Shown: positions 28,393-37,401, numbered from the stretch's first letter. The stretch: DNA of 64,000 bases from Bradyrhizobium sp. SRS-191 (GCF_024586915.1 NZ_JANBVS010000002.1:186001-250000); one strand, 5' to 3'. The notes: generated by a model not told the origin, from the letters alone. A program made the numbers and translations.

Positions 28393-29556
28393 ATGATCTC
28401 GCAGAACAAGGTCTTCGCCGATCTGCCCGTCACGATCTTCGAGCAGATGTCGCAGCTCGCGCGCGACAACAACGCCATCAATCTGGGGCAGGGTTTTCCC
28501 GACGATCCCGGCCCGGAGGACATCCGCCGCGCCGCGGCTGATGCGGTCCTGAACGGCTACAACCAGTATCCGTCGATGATGGGCCTGCCCGAGCTGCGCC
28601 AGGCCATCGCTGCGCACTACAAGCACTGGCACAGACTCGATCTCGACCCGATGAGCGAGGTGATGGTCACCTCCGGCGGCACCGAGGCGCTGACCTCGGC
28701 CATCCTGTCGGTGGTCGAGCCCGGCGACGAGGTGATCTGCTTCCAGCCGGTGTATGATTCCTATCTGCCGATCATCCGCCAGGCCGGCGGCATCCCGAAA
28801 CTGCTGCGGCTCGAGCCGCCGCATTGGCGTCTGTCGGAAGAGATGCTGCGGCAGGCATTCTCGCCGAAGACCAAGGCGGTGCTGTTCAACAATCCGCTGA
28901 ACCCCGCCGCCGTGGTCTATCCGCGCGAGGACCTCGAGCTGCTGGCACGGTTCTGCCAGGAGTTCGATGCGGTCGCGATCTGCGACGAGGTCTGGGAGCA
29001 CGTGGTGTTCGACGGCCGCGAGCACATCCCGCTGATCACGATTCCCGGCATGCGCGACCGCACCATCAAGGTCGGCTCGGCCGGCAAGATCTTCTCGCTG
29101 ACGGGCTGGAAGATCGGCTTCGTCTGCGCCGCCCCGCAGCTGCTGCGTGTCGCCGCCAAGGTGCATCAGTTCCTGACGTTCACGACGGCGCCGAACCTGC
29201 AGATGGCGGTGGCCTACGGCCTCGGCAAATCCGACGACTATTTCGTCAACATGCGCGCCGAGCTGTCGCGCAGCCGCGACCGGCTGACGGCCGGGCTCGA
29301 GAGCCTCGGCTTTCCCGTGCTGAAGGCGCAGGGGACCTACTTCCTAACGGTCGATCTCTCGCCGCTCGGGCTCAACGAGACCGACGAGCAGTTCTGCCGG
29401 CGCATCGTCCACGACTACAAGGTGGCGGCGATTCCGGTGTCGGCTTTCTACGAGAAGGATGCCGTGACCTCGGTCGTGCGGTTCTGCTTCGCCAAGAAGG
29501 ACGCGACGCTCGACACGGCGCTGGAGCGCCTGTCCGACGCCATCCACCGACGCTAG
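28393..29556 (+). CDS. Class I/II pyridoxal-phosphate aminotransferase
   Basis: 387 residues. Fold type I aminotransferase: GGTEAL (cofactor phosphate loop, about 96-101), NNPLNPAAVVY (Asn near 175), CDEVWEHVVFDG (Asp and Tyr/Trp region), and the Schiff-base Lys232 in GSAGKIFSLTGWKIGF, with the C-terminal substrate Arg in VRFCFAK. The N-terminal LGQGFPDDPGP and NQYPSMMGLPELRQAIAAHY resemble the YbdL/kynurenine-aminotransferase and methionine-aminotransferase group, so a sulfur or aromatic amino acid is a likely donor. It follows the rhodanese gene closely, which fits a sulfur-related role (inference). Confidence 0.88.
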   Translation: MISQNKVFADLPVTIFEQMSQLARDNNAINLGQGFPDDPGPEDIRRAAADAVLNGYNQYPSMMGLPELRQAIAAHYKHWHRLDLDPMSEVMVTSGGTEALTSAILSVVEPGDEVICFQPVYDSYLPIIRQAGGIPKLLRLEPPHWRLSEEMLRQAFSPKTKAVLFNNPLNPAAVVYPREDLELLARFCQEFDAVAICDEVWEHVVFDGREHIPLITIPGMRDRTIKVGSAGKIFSLTGWKIGFVCAAPQLLRVAAKVHQFLTFTTAPNLQMAVAYGLGKSDDYFVNMRAELSRSRDRLTAGLESLGFPVLKAQGTYFLTVDLSPLGLNETDEQFCRRIVHDYKVAAIPVSAFYEKDAVTSVVRFCFAKKDATLDTALERLSDAIHRR

Positions 29557-29568
29557 GAGACGAGCTTG

Positions 29569-30675
29569 ATGACGCGCGGCTGCATTCGTTCGGCTCTGGC
29601 GCTGGCCGCCGCCGTCCTGACGCTTTCGGTGTCGGCCGGCCGGGCCGAAGAGCGCGTCGTGAATTTCTACAACTGGTCGAACTACATGGCGCCGGGTGTC
29701 CTGGACGACTTCACCAGGGAAACCGGCATCAAGGTCGTCTACGACACCTTCGACGCCAACGAGACCTTGGAGACCCGGCTGCTCGCCGGCAAGTCCGGCT
29801 ACGATGTCGTCGTGCCCACCGCGTATTTCCTGCAGCGTCAGATCAAGGCCAGGATCTTCCAGCCGCTCGACAAGTCCAAGCTGCCGAATCTCGCCAATGC
29901 CTGGCCCGTGGTGACCGAGCGCCTGGCCATCTACGATCCCGGCAACCAGTTCGCCGCCAACTACATGTGGGGCACGACCGGCATCGGTTACAACGTCAAG
30001 GCGATCGAGAAGATCTTAGGGCCGGGCGCACGCATCGACAGCTGGGACATGGTGTTCAAGCCGGAGAACCTCGCCAAGTTCAAGGATTGCGGCGTCCACA
30101 TGCTGGATTCCGCCGACGACATCTTTCCGGCGGCGCTGAACTATCTCGGCCTCGATCCCAACTCGACCAAGCAGGCCGACCTCGAGAAGGCTGCCGATGT
30201 GGTCGGCAAGGTCGCGCCCTCCGTGCGCAAGTTTCATTCTTCGGAGTATCTGAGTGCACTCGCCACCGGCGAGATCTGCCTCGTCGTCGGCTGGTCCGGC
30301 GACATCATGCAGGCCAGAAGCCGCGCCGAGGAAGCCAAGAACGGCATCGAGATCGGCTACGCCATGCCGAAGGAGGGCGCGCAGATGTTCTTCGACAATC
30401 TCGCGATCCCCGCCGATGCCCAGCATGTGCCCGAGGCCTATGCGCTGATCAACTATCTCTACCGGCCCGAGGTGGCGGCAAAGAACTCGGACTTCCTGTC
30501 CTACGCCAACGGCAATCTGGCCAGCCAGAAGCTGATCGACCCGAAGATTCTCGGCGACAAGAACATCTATCCTGATGACGCGACCCTGAAGAAGCTGTTC
30601 GTCATCACCGCCCGCGAGCCGGCGACCCAGCGCGTGATCAACCGGCTCTGGACCAAGGTGAAGACGGGACGGTGA
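29569..30675 (+). CDS. Periplasmic spermidine/putrescine-type binding protein
   Basis: 368 residues from the ATG at 29569, with AGGAGA 8 bases upstream. Signal peptide (MTRGCIRSALALAAAVLTLSVSAGRAEE). The mature sequence begins VVNFYNWSNYMAPGVLDDFTRETGIKVVYDTFDANETLETRLLAG, the PotF/PotD pattern, and continues with WGTTGIGYN and LVVGWSGDIMQARSRAEE, where the ligand-binding acidic and aromatic residues lie. It should deliver polyamines to an ABC importer. No permease or ATPase gene is adjacent, so it is an orphan binding protein here. Confidence 0.9.
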   Translation: MTRGCIRSALALAAAVLTLSVSAGRAEERVVNFYNWSNYMAPGVLDDFTRETGIKVVYDTFDANETLETRLLAGKSGYDVVVPTAYFLQRQIKARIFQPLDKSKLPNLANAWPVVTERLAIYDPGNQFAANYMWGTTGIGYNVKAIEKILGPGARIDSWDMVFKPENLAKFKDCGVHMLDSADDIFPAALNYLGLDPNSTKQADLEKAADVVGKVAPSVRKFHSSEYLSALATGEICLVVGWSGDIMQARSRAEEAKNGIEIGYAMPKEGAQMFFDNLAIPADAQHVPEAYALINYLYRPEVAAKNSDFLSYANGNLASQKLIDPKILGDKNIYPDDATLKKLFVITAREPATQRVINRLWTKVKTGR

Positions 30676-30727
30676 GGGCAGGTGGGGCGCGCTTTCGATA
30701 CCACACGATCTTGAGTGGGGGCTACAC

Positions 30728-31771
30728 CTAGGGCGATTTTTTCGCCTCTGCCGCGGCGATCTCGACTCTGGAGGGGAGCCAGGCGGGGACGGAGCCTGTT
30801 TCTTGTTTCGCCACCTCAACGGCTTGTTGAAGAAACGATAAAGCGTCCTTTGGCTGCTCGTGCATGAGCATCGATATCCCCATGATGGTGAGGCACTTCC
30901 AGCATTTCTTGATCTGAGAGTCGTTTTTATCCAGGATGGTCACCATCAGCGTGCCCGGCTTGAATTCCAACACGTTGGGATCCGTGAGCGTGAGCCACAG
31001 GATGATATCGATCGCGGCGTATTTCGGTGTCTTGGGATCTGCCGCTATCCTTCTGCAGGCTTCCCGGTACGCATCCGAAAAGCCCTGTCCTTTTCGTCCG
31101 TTCGAGACGTAGGCGCGGGAGGTGCCCGCATTCATCCTGCACAACACGTCATCCGCGTTCTTGGCGGTGACATCTTCGGGCTTCATCGACGCGCCCCGAC
31201 GAAAGCACGCGATGCCAGTGTTGGAGTCATCTTGGGGGCTCCATTTCATGAAACCCCAACATTCCGCATCTTCGGCCGTCAGCCACAGCATGCTCGAGGG
31301 TTTGGTGTATTTGCCGAAGCCCTCGATGACGCCCCACGGCACGCCATGCGCGCGCGCATTGGCGGCCATTGCCGTGTTGCATTGGGCGGATTGAGTGCCG
31401 TCCAAACTCGCGCAGGAATGGATGCCGAGTCGGCCGCCGATGCGGACGATCCGCCGTTCTCCAGAGACGAAGATCGCCATGGCACACGCGGAAGCACAGG
31501 ACGCGCCGGACGGCACGACAGTCTGGATGTTGCCGCGGGCGTCGATGTTCGCGGCAATGGCGAGCGCCTCGCCAACCAGGCCGCCGGGGCTATCGAGCTC
31601 CAACGTGTCAAACTTTGCCAAGGCCGCGAACTTTGCTGCATCACCTTGTTCGATCGGTCCGGATGCTTGCACCGTTGACTGGTCCCACCAACGGAAGTCC
31701 ATCGCGTGCACCGATGGCACCCCCCGGAGCAGCATGATCACCGCTAGTATGATTGGGCTGAGCGTTCGCAT
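30728..31771 (-). CDS. Secreted ClpP/crotonase-fold protein
   Basis: 347 residues from the ATG at 31771, with GGAG upstream; a further in-frame stretch to 31894 precedes the signal peptide and is not used. Signal peptide MRTLSPIILAVIMLLRGVPSVHA. The ClpP-like part has DSPGG (60-64), the candidate nucleophile Ser94 in SCASACAMAIF and His118 in RLGIHSCAS, all in order. Cysteines flanking the Ser are typical of periplasmic members (COG3904-like). The C-terminal half has more cysteines and possible TPR-like helices, with no known domain. Base composition is visibly lower in GC than neighbours, suggesting transfer. Protease activity is inferred. Confidence 0.65.
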   Translation of the reverse strand: MRTLSPIILAVIMLLRGVPSVHAMDFRWWDQSTVQASGPIEQGDAAKFAALAKFDTLELDSPGGLVGEALAIAANIDARGNIQTVVPSGASCASACAMAIFVSGERRIVRIGGRLGIHSCASLDGTQSAQCNTAMAANARAHGVPWGVIEGFGKYTKPSSMLWLTAEDAECWGFMKWSPQDDSNTGIACFRRGASMKPEDVTAKNADDVLCRMNAGTSRAYVSNGRKGQGFSDAYREACRRIAADPKTPKYAAIDIILWLTLTDPNVLEFKPGTLMVTILDKNDSQIKKCWKCLTIMGISMLMHEQPKDALSFLQQAVEVAKQETGSVPAWLPSRVEIAAAEAKKSP

Positions 31772-32074
31772 GACCGAACTCCAATGGGGCACATAAAATC
31801 GATAGAACGAGAACGAACCGCCCGGGGGCGCCGTTGTGAAATGCCGTGGAGCCAGAATCATATCTGCAGGCGAAATGGGCCGCCGCGTATTCATTTAATG
31901 AAGAGCGGTCTGGTTGAAGAATGACATCAGGACACGGTCGGCGATATTGTTATCGCCGACCGTGCGATGGTCAATCCCCCATGCGAGAGATGCGTCTGTC
32001 GTGAATTTTGGTCGGTCGTTGGGGCAGCGCGAAACGTGCGGGGGAGGGGGCGATCCTGGCCTGGGCTTATCGCC
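31772..32074. other. Intergenic region between two leftward genes
   Basis: About 300 bases of lower-GC sequence containing the strong hairpin listed at 31933-31964 and probably the promoter of the ClpP-fold gene. No further gene is supported. Confidence 0.5.
31933..31964. terminator. Strong 14-bp hairpin downstream of the VOC gene
   Basis: CACGGTCGGCGATA (31933-31946) and TATCGCCGACCGTG (31951-31964) pair perfectly around TTGT. It lies about 110 bases past the end of the leftward VOC gene and upstream of the ClpP-fold gene. There is no clean U-run on either strand, so termination is plausible but not certain. Confidence 0.55.
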
Positions 32075-32452
32075 TCAGCCCAGCCGATGCATCGCGCAGA
32101 GCTTGTTGCCGTCGAGGTCGCGCAAATACGCGAGATACAGCTTGCCGGCGGATCCCTGGCGCACCCCGGGCGGGTCCTCGCAGGTGGTGCCGCCAGCTTC
32201 GAGGCCGGCTGCGTGCCAGGCGTCGGCTTGTTCGGTCGAGTTGCAGGTGAAGCCGATGGTGCCGCCGTTGGCCGGCGTGGCGGGCTGCCCGTTGATCGGC
32301 TTGGAGACCGAGAAGATGCCGGTTGGCGTGATGTAGAAGATGCGGTGGCCGTCGACGCGGGCCGGTCGCACGCCGAGCGTCCCCAGCAGTTTGTCGTAAA
32401 AGGCCTTGGCCTTGTCGAGATCGTTGGTGCCGACCATGATGTGCGAAAACAT
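32075..32452 (-). CDS. VOC-family glyoxalase-like protein
   Basis: 125 residues from the ATG at 32452 (MFSHIMVGTNDLDKAKAFYDKLLG), with AGGAGG 9 bases upstream; the open frame upstream is not coding. Vicinal-oxygen-chelate fold with His4, the middle IGFTCNS and the end LRDLDGNKLCAMH. The metal ligands are only partly conserved: a late Glu is replaced by Lys-Leu-Cys. It is similar in layout to the VOC gene at 13289 but not closely related. Substrate unknown. Confidence 0.85.
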   Translation of the reverse strand: MFSHIMVGTNDLDKAKAFYDKLLGTLGVRPARVDGHRIFYITPTGIFSVSKPINGQPATPANGGTIGFTCNSTEQADAWHAAGLEAGGTTCEDPPGVRQGSAGKLYLAYLRDLDGNKLCAMHRLG

Positions 32453-32611
32453 CCGCGCTTGTCCTCCTGAAGCTTCCGAACGGCTTGTCGGATACGGCTT
32501 CAAGGTAGCGAGCGTCGCGCCGCGAAGTAAGAGTTTTCTTCGAGTGGGGTGTTGATGGAAGGTGGTGCTATTGGTCGCCTTCCCTGTAGTGGAATTTGCC
32601 GCGCGCAGCGA

Positions 32612-33544
32612 TTACCGCCAGCGCCGGTGCAGCCAGAGCCATTGCTCCGGATATTCGCGCACCCAGCTCTCGACGACGTCGGTCACCGCCTGCGTCGTGC
32701 CCTGGATATCGATCTGGCCATCGGCCGTCCGCACCGGCTTCACTTCCTCCGACAGCTCGGCGCGGAAGCGGTTGCCGGGCAGGCGGATGATGCGCACGCC
32801 GTGCACGGGGCATTCGACCTGGCGCAGCAGCCGCGCCAGCATCGGGTTGGCGCGGGTCTTGCGGCCGAAGAACGTCACCTCCACGCCGCCGGTCAGGTAC
32901 TGATCGACCAGCATCGCGACGTGCTGTCCGTTCTTGAGCGCCTGGCCCAGCCGCAGCGGCGCGTCGCGGCCGGCCGGGATCAGCGTGCCCATCTTGACCT
33001 GGCGCATCTCCTGGATGATGCGGTCGGCGGCGGCGATGTTCGGCCGGCGATAGAGGATGGCGGTGTCGAGCTTGTGGGCGACGGCGGCGAGCGCCGGCAT
33101 CTCCCAATTGGCGAGGTGGCTGGCGAAGATCAGCGCCGGCTTGCCGTCCAGGCGGAGCTGATGAAACAGCTCATGAGTGCGCGGCGTGAGTTCGATGCGG
33201 CTGCGCTCGGGATGCTCCTCGTCGAAGTCCCAGATCTTGTCGAGATGGGCGAACTCGGCGCCGACGCGGCCGAGATTGTCCCAGACGCCGGCGAGAATCC
33301 GCTCGATCTCCTCGGGCGACTTCTCCGGGAAGGCCTTGGTGAGATTGTCGCGGCCGATGCGCTGCTCGCGCAGCTTAGGGCCGATCCACTGCGCGATGCG
33401 CGCGAAGCGATCGGCGGTCTTCTGCGGATCGAAATAGCGCGTGGTCTTGAGCATGCCGACCGTCAGCGCGCCGACGGCCGAGGACCCGAACGACTTCACC
33501 TTCTGGCGGATGACGAGCTTGGTCCGGAGGGGAATGAGACTCAT
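32612..33544 (-). CDS. lpxXL: Lipid A acyltransferase, LpxXL-type
   Basis: 310 residues, LpxL/HtrB superfamily. The catalytic HxxxxE motif is HLANWE (143-148), followed by LYRRPNIAAADRII and the later GRDAPLRLGQALKNGQHVAMLVDQ. One N-terminal membrane-associated segment. It is the last gene of a leftward unit with acpXL, fabZ and two fabF genes, so it most likely transfers the very long hydroxylated chain from AcpXL to lipid A at the inner membrane. The name rests on that context as well as the family. The next gene upstream ends 16 bases away. Confidence 0.88.
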   Translation of the reverse strand: MSLIPLRTKLVIRQKVKSFGSSAVGALTVGMLKTTRYFDPQKTADRFARIAQWIGPKLREQRIGRDNLTKAFPEKSPEEIERILAGVWDNLGRVGAEFAHLDKIWDFDEEHPERSRIELTPRTHELFHQLRLDGKPALIFASHLANWEMPALAAVAHKLDTAILYRRPNIAAADRIIQEMRQVKMGTLIPAGRDAPLRLGQALKNGQHVAMLVDQYLTGGVEVTFFGRKTRANPMLARLLRQVECPVHGVRIIRLPGNRFRAELSEEVKPVRTADGQIDIQGTTQAVTDVVESWVREYPEQWLWLHRRWR

Positions 33545-33560
33545 CGATGCGAGGGGCGGA

Positions 33561-34835
33561 TCAGGCCGGTTCGCGGGTCAGGATCAGCGAGGCGTTCTGG
33601 CCGCCGAAGCCGAACGAGTTCGACATTACGGCGGTGACGCGCGCCTCGCGGGCCTTGTTGCCGACGACGTCGAACAGGATCGCGGGATCCGGAATGTCGT
33701 AGTTGATGGTCGGCGGGATCAGCTGATGCTCGAGTGTGAGCAGCGAGATGATCGCCTCGACCGCGCCGGCCGCCGAGATAGTGTGGCCGACCATCGACTT
33801 GTTCGACGAAACCGGGATCTTGCCGGTGTGCTCGCCGAACACGGCGGAGACGCCGACATATTCCATCTTGTCGTTCTCGGGCGTCGCGGTGCCGTGGGCA
33901 TTGATATGGTCGATCTGCTCCGGCGCCATGCCGGCATCGGCCAGGGCTTTCCGGATACAGCCGATGATCGGCTTGCCGTCGGGCGAGGAGCGGGTGCGGT
34001 GGAAGGAGTCGGTCAGTTCGCCGCAACCGGCGACGACGCCGAGAATCTTTGCGCCACGCGCCACGGCGGCGTCGTAGCTCTCCAGCACCAGCGCGCCGGC
34101 GCCTTCGGCCATGACGAAACCGTCGCGGTTCTTGGAGAACGGCTTGGAGGCGGCTTGCGGCGGATCGTTCTGCGTCGACAGCGCCGAGAGCAGCGAGAAG
34201 CGCACGAGGCCCTCAGGATTGACCGAGCCTTCGGTCGCCGCGCACAGCGCCACGTCGGTCTCGCCGCGCCGGATGGCCTCGACGCCGAGCTGGATCGCGG
34301 TGGCGCCGGAGGCGCAGGCGGTCGACAGCGAGATCGGCGAGCCCTTGGTGCCGAACGTATCCGACAGCGAATCCGCCACCGAGCCGAACAGGAAGCGGTG
34401 GTGATAGTTGACGAACTTGCCGCCGCCGCAGACCTTCAGGAGGTCGTCATAGGTGAAGTGCGTGCCGCCGACTTCATGCGCGAGCTCGAGCCGCTGCGGC
34501 CACTCGATCTCGACCGGCGCGACGGCGAGGAAGAGGGGGCCGGGGAAGTCGCCCTTGGAGCCGATGCCGGCCTGCGCGATCGCTTCCTCCACCGCCATGT
34601 GGCCGAGCCGCTCGGAGAGGCCGGTCGACGTGAACGGCGCCACGGGGACAAAGTCCACCGTGCCGGCCATCGTCGTCTTCAACCCGTCGATCGGGAAGCG
34701 CGTGATGGTGCGGATGCCGGACTCGCCGGCCACCAGCTTGGTCCAATTGTCGGACTTGCCCGCACCCAGCGAGGTGACGATGCCCATGCCCGTCACGACC
34801 ACGACGGGACGTCCAAACTTGTCGCGTACACTCAT
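33561..34835 (-). CDS. fabF1: Beta-ketoacyl-ACP synthase, complete catalytic triad
   Basis: 424 residues. A KAS II-type condensing enzyme with Cys174 (STACASGATA), His314 (NAHGTATPENDK) and His351 (VGHTISAAGAVE), plus the FabF gate stretch GFVMAEGAGALVLES. In this cluster it would extend the acyl chain on AcpXL to about C26-C28. It is 36 bases downstream of a second ketosynthase gene. The length and motifs are normal. Both upstream and downstream genes are on the same strand, consistent with one operon. Confidence 0.92.
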   Translation of the reverse strand: MSVRDKFGRPVVVVTGMGIVTSLGAGKSDNWTKLVAGESGIRTITRFPIDGLKTTMAGTVDFVPVAPFTSTGLSERLGHMAVEEAIAQAGIGSKGDFPGPLFLAVAPVEIEWPQRLELAHEVGGTHFTYDDLLKVCGGGKFVNYHHRFLFGSVADSLSDTFGTKGSPISLSTACASGATAIQLGVEAIRRGETDVALCAATEGSVNPEGLVRFSLLSALSTQNDPPQAASKPFSKNRDGFVMAEGAGALVLESYDAAVARGAKILGVVAGCGELTDSFHRTRSSPDGKPIIGCIRKALADAGMAPEQIDHINAHGTATPENDKMEYVGVSAVFGEHTGKIPVSSNKSMVGHTISAAGAVEAIISLLTLEHQLIPPTINYDIPDPAILFDVVGNKAREARVTAVMSNSFGFGGQNASLILTREPA

Positions 34836-34871
34836 GATGTCCCCCGTCGCGTCGTCAGCCGCGCGCCGCGT

Positions 34872-36077
34872 TCACTTGACAGCTTCGACCAAGGCCATGC
34901 CTTCGCCGCGGTAATGGCCGGCGCCGACCACCACGATCTGGGTCGGAGCCTCCTTCATCTCGCTCTCGACGCCCGAACTATCGCCCGGCGCGAACAGCGC
35001 GCCGCGCGAGATCGACAGCGCGGCAAGCGCCAGATCGAGCGCGAAATGCGCCTCCATCGTGTGGCCGAAGCGGGTGCCGCTCGAGCGCACGGCGAAGGCC
35101 TTGTGATGATCGAGGAAGGCGCGCTCCTCCGATGTCACGGGCTCCGCGCCGGTCGCGCCGGTGATGATAGCGCCCGGCGCGTCGTGCACGTCGAGCGCCG
35201 ACCACAGCCGGTCGAGCGTGCCGGTGACGGAGCCGGCTTCCTTGCGGCGGGCACGATCGGCGACCACCTTGCTCAGCCGCGCCAGCGGCTTCGCGCCACG
35301 GGCTTCGGCATGCGGCTTGGATTCCAGCACCAGGAAGGCGCCGGCCGAGCCGAGCGCGAAGCCCGGATGCTCCTTGCGCGCCCAGACCGGCTTGAACTCG
35401 TTCTTCAGATTGTAGTCGCCGAACTCGTAGAGCACGAGCAGGTCCTTGCGCTCGCCATTATGCGAGCCGCCGACCAGCGCGATGTCGCTCTGGCCGCCGG
35501 CGATACGCGCGAGCGCGATCTTGAACGAATCGACGCCCGCGACCTCTTCGCCCATGAACGTGCGCGACGTTCCGCACACGCCGTGCGAGATCGCGATGTT
35601 GCCGGCGAGCAGGTTGGAGAGCTGCGCCAGGAACAGGGTCGGGCGCAGATCGCTCATCAGCCGGTCGTTCAGGAAGCCCGGCGTGCAGTTGCCCTCGGCC
35701 TCGGCGTTGAGAATCGCGGTGTCGACGGAGATGTCGCGCTCGCCACCGCCGGCGGCGACGATCATGTCCATCCGGGACAGGATGTCCTTGTTGCCCTTGA
35801 GGCCGGCGGAATCCAGCGCGAGCCCGGCCGCGTAGGTGCCGATGCGCTGCCACGCCTCCATCTGGCGCTGTTCCTTCTTGGGGATCTGCGCTTCCAGATT
35901 CACCTTGGCCCAGGGATGCACGATGTAGGGCGCAAAGCCCTGCTGATCGACATTGATCTGGCCGGCGTTGAGGGCCTCCCAGTTCGCATCGAGGCCCTCG
36001 CCGAGCGAGGTCGCAAGGCCGATGCCGGTGATCCAGACTTCGACGGGGGCTGATGTCACGGAACGCGTCTCACTCAT
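34872..36077 (-). CDS. fabF2: Divergent beta-ketoacyl-ACP synthase, first catalytic His missing
   Basis: 401 residues, thiolase fold. Cys168 is kept (GVCGTSRTF), as is the second His339 (RFGHTMEAH). The segment that normally reads HGT-x-T is ITGATGAEPVTSEE (about 306-316), with no His. The usual gate motif is GFALGSAGAFLVLES. With two of three catalytic residues it may have weak or altered activity, or act as a chain-length partner of the complete enzyme encoded next. Its start overlaps the fabZ-type stop by 4 bases. Rhizobial very-long-chain clusters carry two fabF genes, and this matches that arrangement. Confidence 0.85.
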   Translation of the reverse strand: MSETRSVTSAPVEVWITGIGLATSLGEGLDANWEALNAGQINVDQQGFAPYIVHPWAKVNLEAQIPKKEQRQMEAWQRIGTYAAGLALDSAGLKGNKDILSRMDMIVAAGGGERDISVDTAILNAEAEGNCTPGFLNDRLMSDLRPTLFLAQLSNLLAGNIAISHGVCGTSRTFMGEEVAGVDSFKIALARIAGGQSDIALVGGSHNGERKDLLVLYEFGDYNLKNEFKPVWARKEHPGFALGSAGAFLVLESKPHAEARGAKPLARLSKVVADRARRKEAGSVTGTLDRLWSALDVHDAPGAIITGATGAEPVTSEERAFLDHHKAFAVRSSGTRFGHTMEAHFALDLALAALSISRGALFAPGDSSGVESEMKEAPTQIVVVGAGHYRGEGMALVEAVK

Positions 36078-36544
36078 CGCTGCAGGATCTGTTGCGGAAA
36101 GCCGACGCGTTCGGCGACGGCATCCATGTGTCCGCGCAGCTCCGGATTGGGGAAGGGCACGTGGCTGAACGTGATCGTCGCGTTCGAGCGCAGCTTGCCG
36201 CCGACCTTCACGCGCGCTTCGGTGATGGCGTAGCCGGAGCCTTCATGAAGCACGTTGGCCTCGACCGTCAGCACCTCGCCCGGCTGGACGAAGCCACGCA
36301 TCTTGGCTTCCTTCACGGCGGCGAGGAACGGCATCCGCTCGAACTTCATCAGCGCGAGCAGCAGCCAGCCGGAGGTCTGCGCCATCGACTCGATGAGCAG
36401 CACGCCGGGCATGATCGGATAGCCCGGGAAGTGCCCTTCGAAGATCGTGCTCTCGGTCGGAACCTTGGCTTCGACGGTGATGGTCTTCTCGTCCAGTCTG
36501 AGGTCGAGAATGCGGTCGATCAGGAGGAAGTATTCGATCTGCAT
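36074..36544 (-). CDS. fabZ: 3-hydroxyacyl-ACP dehydratase, FabZ type
   Basis: 156 residues, hot-dog fold. The active-site His is in GHFPGYPIMPGVLLIESMAQ (about 38-57), which also has the conserved Glu. It removes water from 3-hydroxyacyl-AcpXL during elongation. The start is 9 bases after the acpXL stop, and the stop overlaps the divergent ketosynthase start, so translation is coupled. This is the cluster-specific copy, not the housekeeping fabZ beside lpxA. Confidence 0.9.
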   Translation of the reverse strand: MQIEYFLLIDRILDLRLDEKTITVEAKVPTESTIFEGHFPGYPIMPGVLLIESMAQTSGWLLLALMKFERMPFLAAVKEAKMRGFVQPGEVLTVEANVLHEGSGYAITEARVKVGGKLRSNATITFSHVPFPNPELRGHMDAVAERVGFPQQILQR

Positions 36545-36553
36545 GGCGGGCGC

Positions 36554-36835
36554 TCAGGCGCCCTTGGCGGCGACCAGCTCGTCGATGCGCGCGCACAGGT
36601 TCTTGAGCACGAAGTACTGCTCGGTGCTGGCTTTGCCGTCGTTGACTTCCTGCGTCCACTTCTCGAGCGGCAGCTTGATGCCGAAGGCCTTGTCGATCGC
36701 GAAGGCGATGTCGAGGAAATCGAGGCTGTCGATGCCCAGATCGTCGATGGCGTGGCTATCCGGCGTGATCGTGTCGCGCGGGATGTCGCAGGTTTCAGCG
36801 ATGATCGTGGCGACCTGATCGAATGTTGAGGACAT
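36554..36835 (-). CDS. acpXL: Acyl carrier protein AcpXL
   Basis: 93 residues, longer than the 78-residue housekeeping ACP and matching AcpXL. The phosphopantetheine site is Ser37 in [12 protein letters not shown]. The ATG at 36835 is used; a GTG directly before it is also possible. It carries the growing C26-C28 chain. First gene of the leftward unit, so the 200-base gap upstream should hold the operon promoter. Confidence 0.92.
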   Translation of the reverse strand: MSSTFDQVATIIAETCDIPRDTITPDSHAIDDLGIDSLDFLDIAFAIDKAFGIKLPLEKWTQEVNDGKASTEQYFVLKNLCARIDELVAAKGA

Positions 36836-37038
36836 CACTAAGCCTTTGATATTTTGGAGCTAATCCGGAGAAGGGCAACGAGAGGACACCGCCTTGGGGG
36901 CGTCTGATGCGAGCCCTTTTACCCCCGTCGCCCAGGAGTCGTGTGCCCGTATATCGGAGCGCCGCGGTGAGTTCAATGGAGCCGGGCACGTGGGTTGTGG
37001 CGGGATTGTGATGCCCTGTCAGACAGGCGGCGCGGCCC

Positions 37039-37401
37039 TCAGGGCGTGTAGGTCTCGGTGATGATGCGGGCGCAGTCGCGCCGTCCGGTCAGCAGGCAGT
37101 CCTGGGTCTTGCGGAGATCGGCGATGCTCATGGCGAGCCAGATCCCGATCGCCGTCAGTGCGATGGTGAAGGCGATGGCGGCGATGTTGGCCAGGATGCG
37201 GTGGCGGAAATCGTCGGGCTCCTCGCGTGGCCGCTCATAGCGGGAGAGGTCGAGCGACACCGGCTCGGGACGCCGCAGCGGCACGGGGGGATTGCCGCTC
37301 GCACTGGCGGTCTCGGTGACCCGCCGCGCCGGACCATTGCGGGGCCGGAACGGCACCACGCAATGCTCTTCCTCCGCTGCCATGGGGCGTTGGGACTTCA
37401 T
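37039..37401 (-). CDS. Conserved single-pass membrane protein
   Basis: 120 residues. A basic, proline-rich cytoplasmic N-terminus (about 1-65) precedes one transmembrane helix (NIAAIAFTIALTAIGIWLAMSIA, about 71-93) and a short tail with two cysteines (DCLLTGRRDCARII) on the far side. No domain recognised. A GGAG stands upstream of the ATG. It is separate from the lipid A cluster, as about 200 bases intervene. Confidence 0.65.
   Translation of the reverse strand: MKSQRPMAAEEEHCVVPFRPRNGPARRVTETASASGNPPVPLRRPEPVSLDLSRYERPREEPDDFRHRILANIAAIAFTIALTAIGIWLAMSIADLRKTQDCLLTGRRDCARIITETYTP

Noticed and set aside
25957..29166. A leftward open frame of about 1069 codons opposite the second kup gene, the rhodanese and the aminotransferase
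   Set aside because: It is antisense to well-supported genes and its product is an Arg/His/Gln-rich low-complexity string with no family signature. It comes from GC-rich codon bias.
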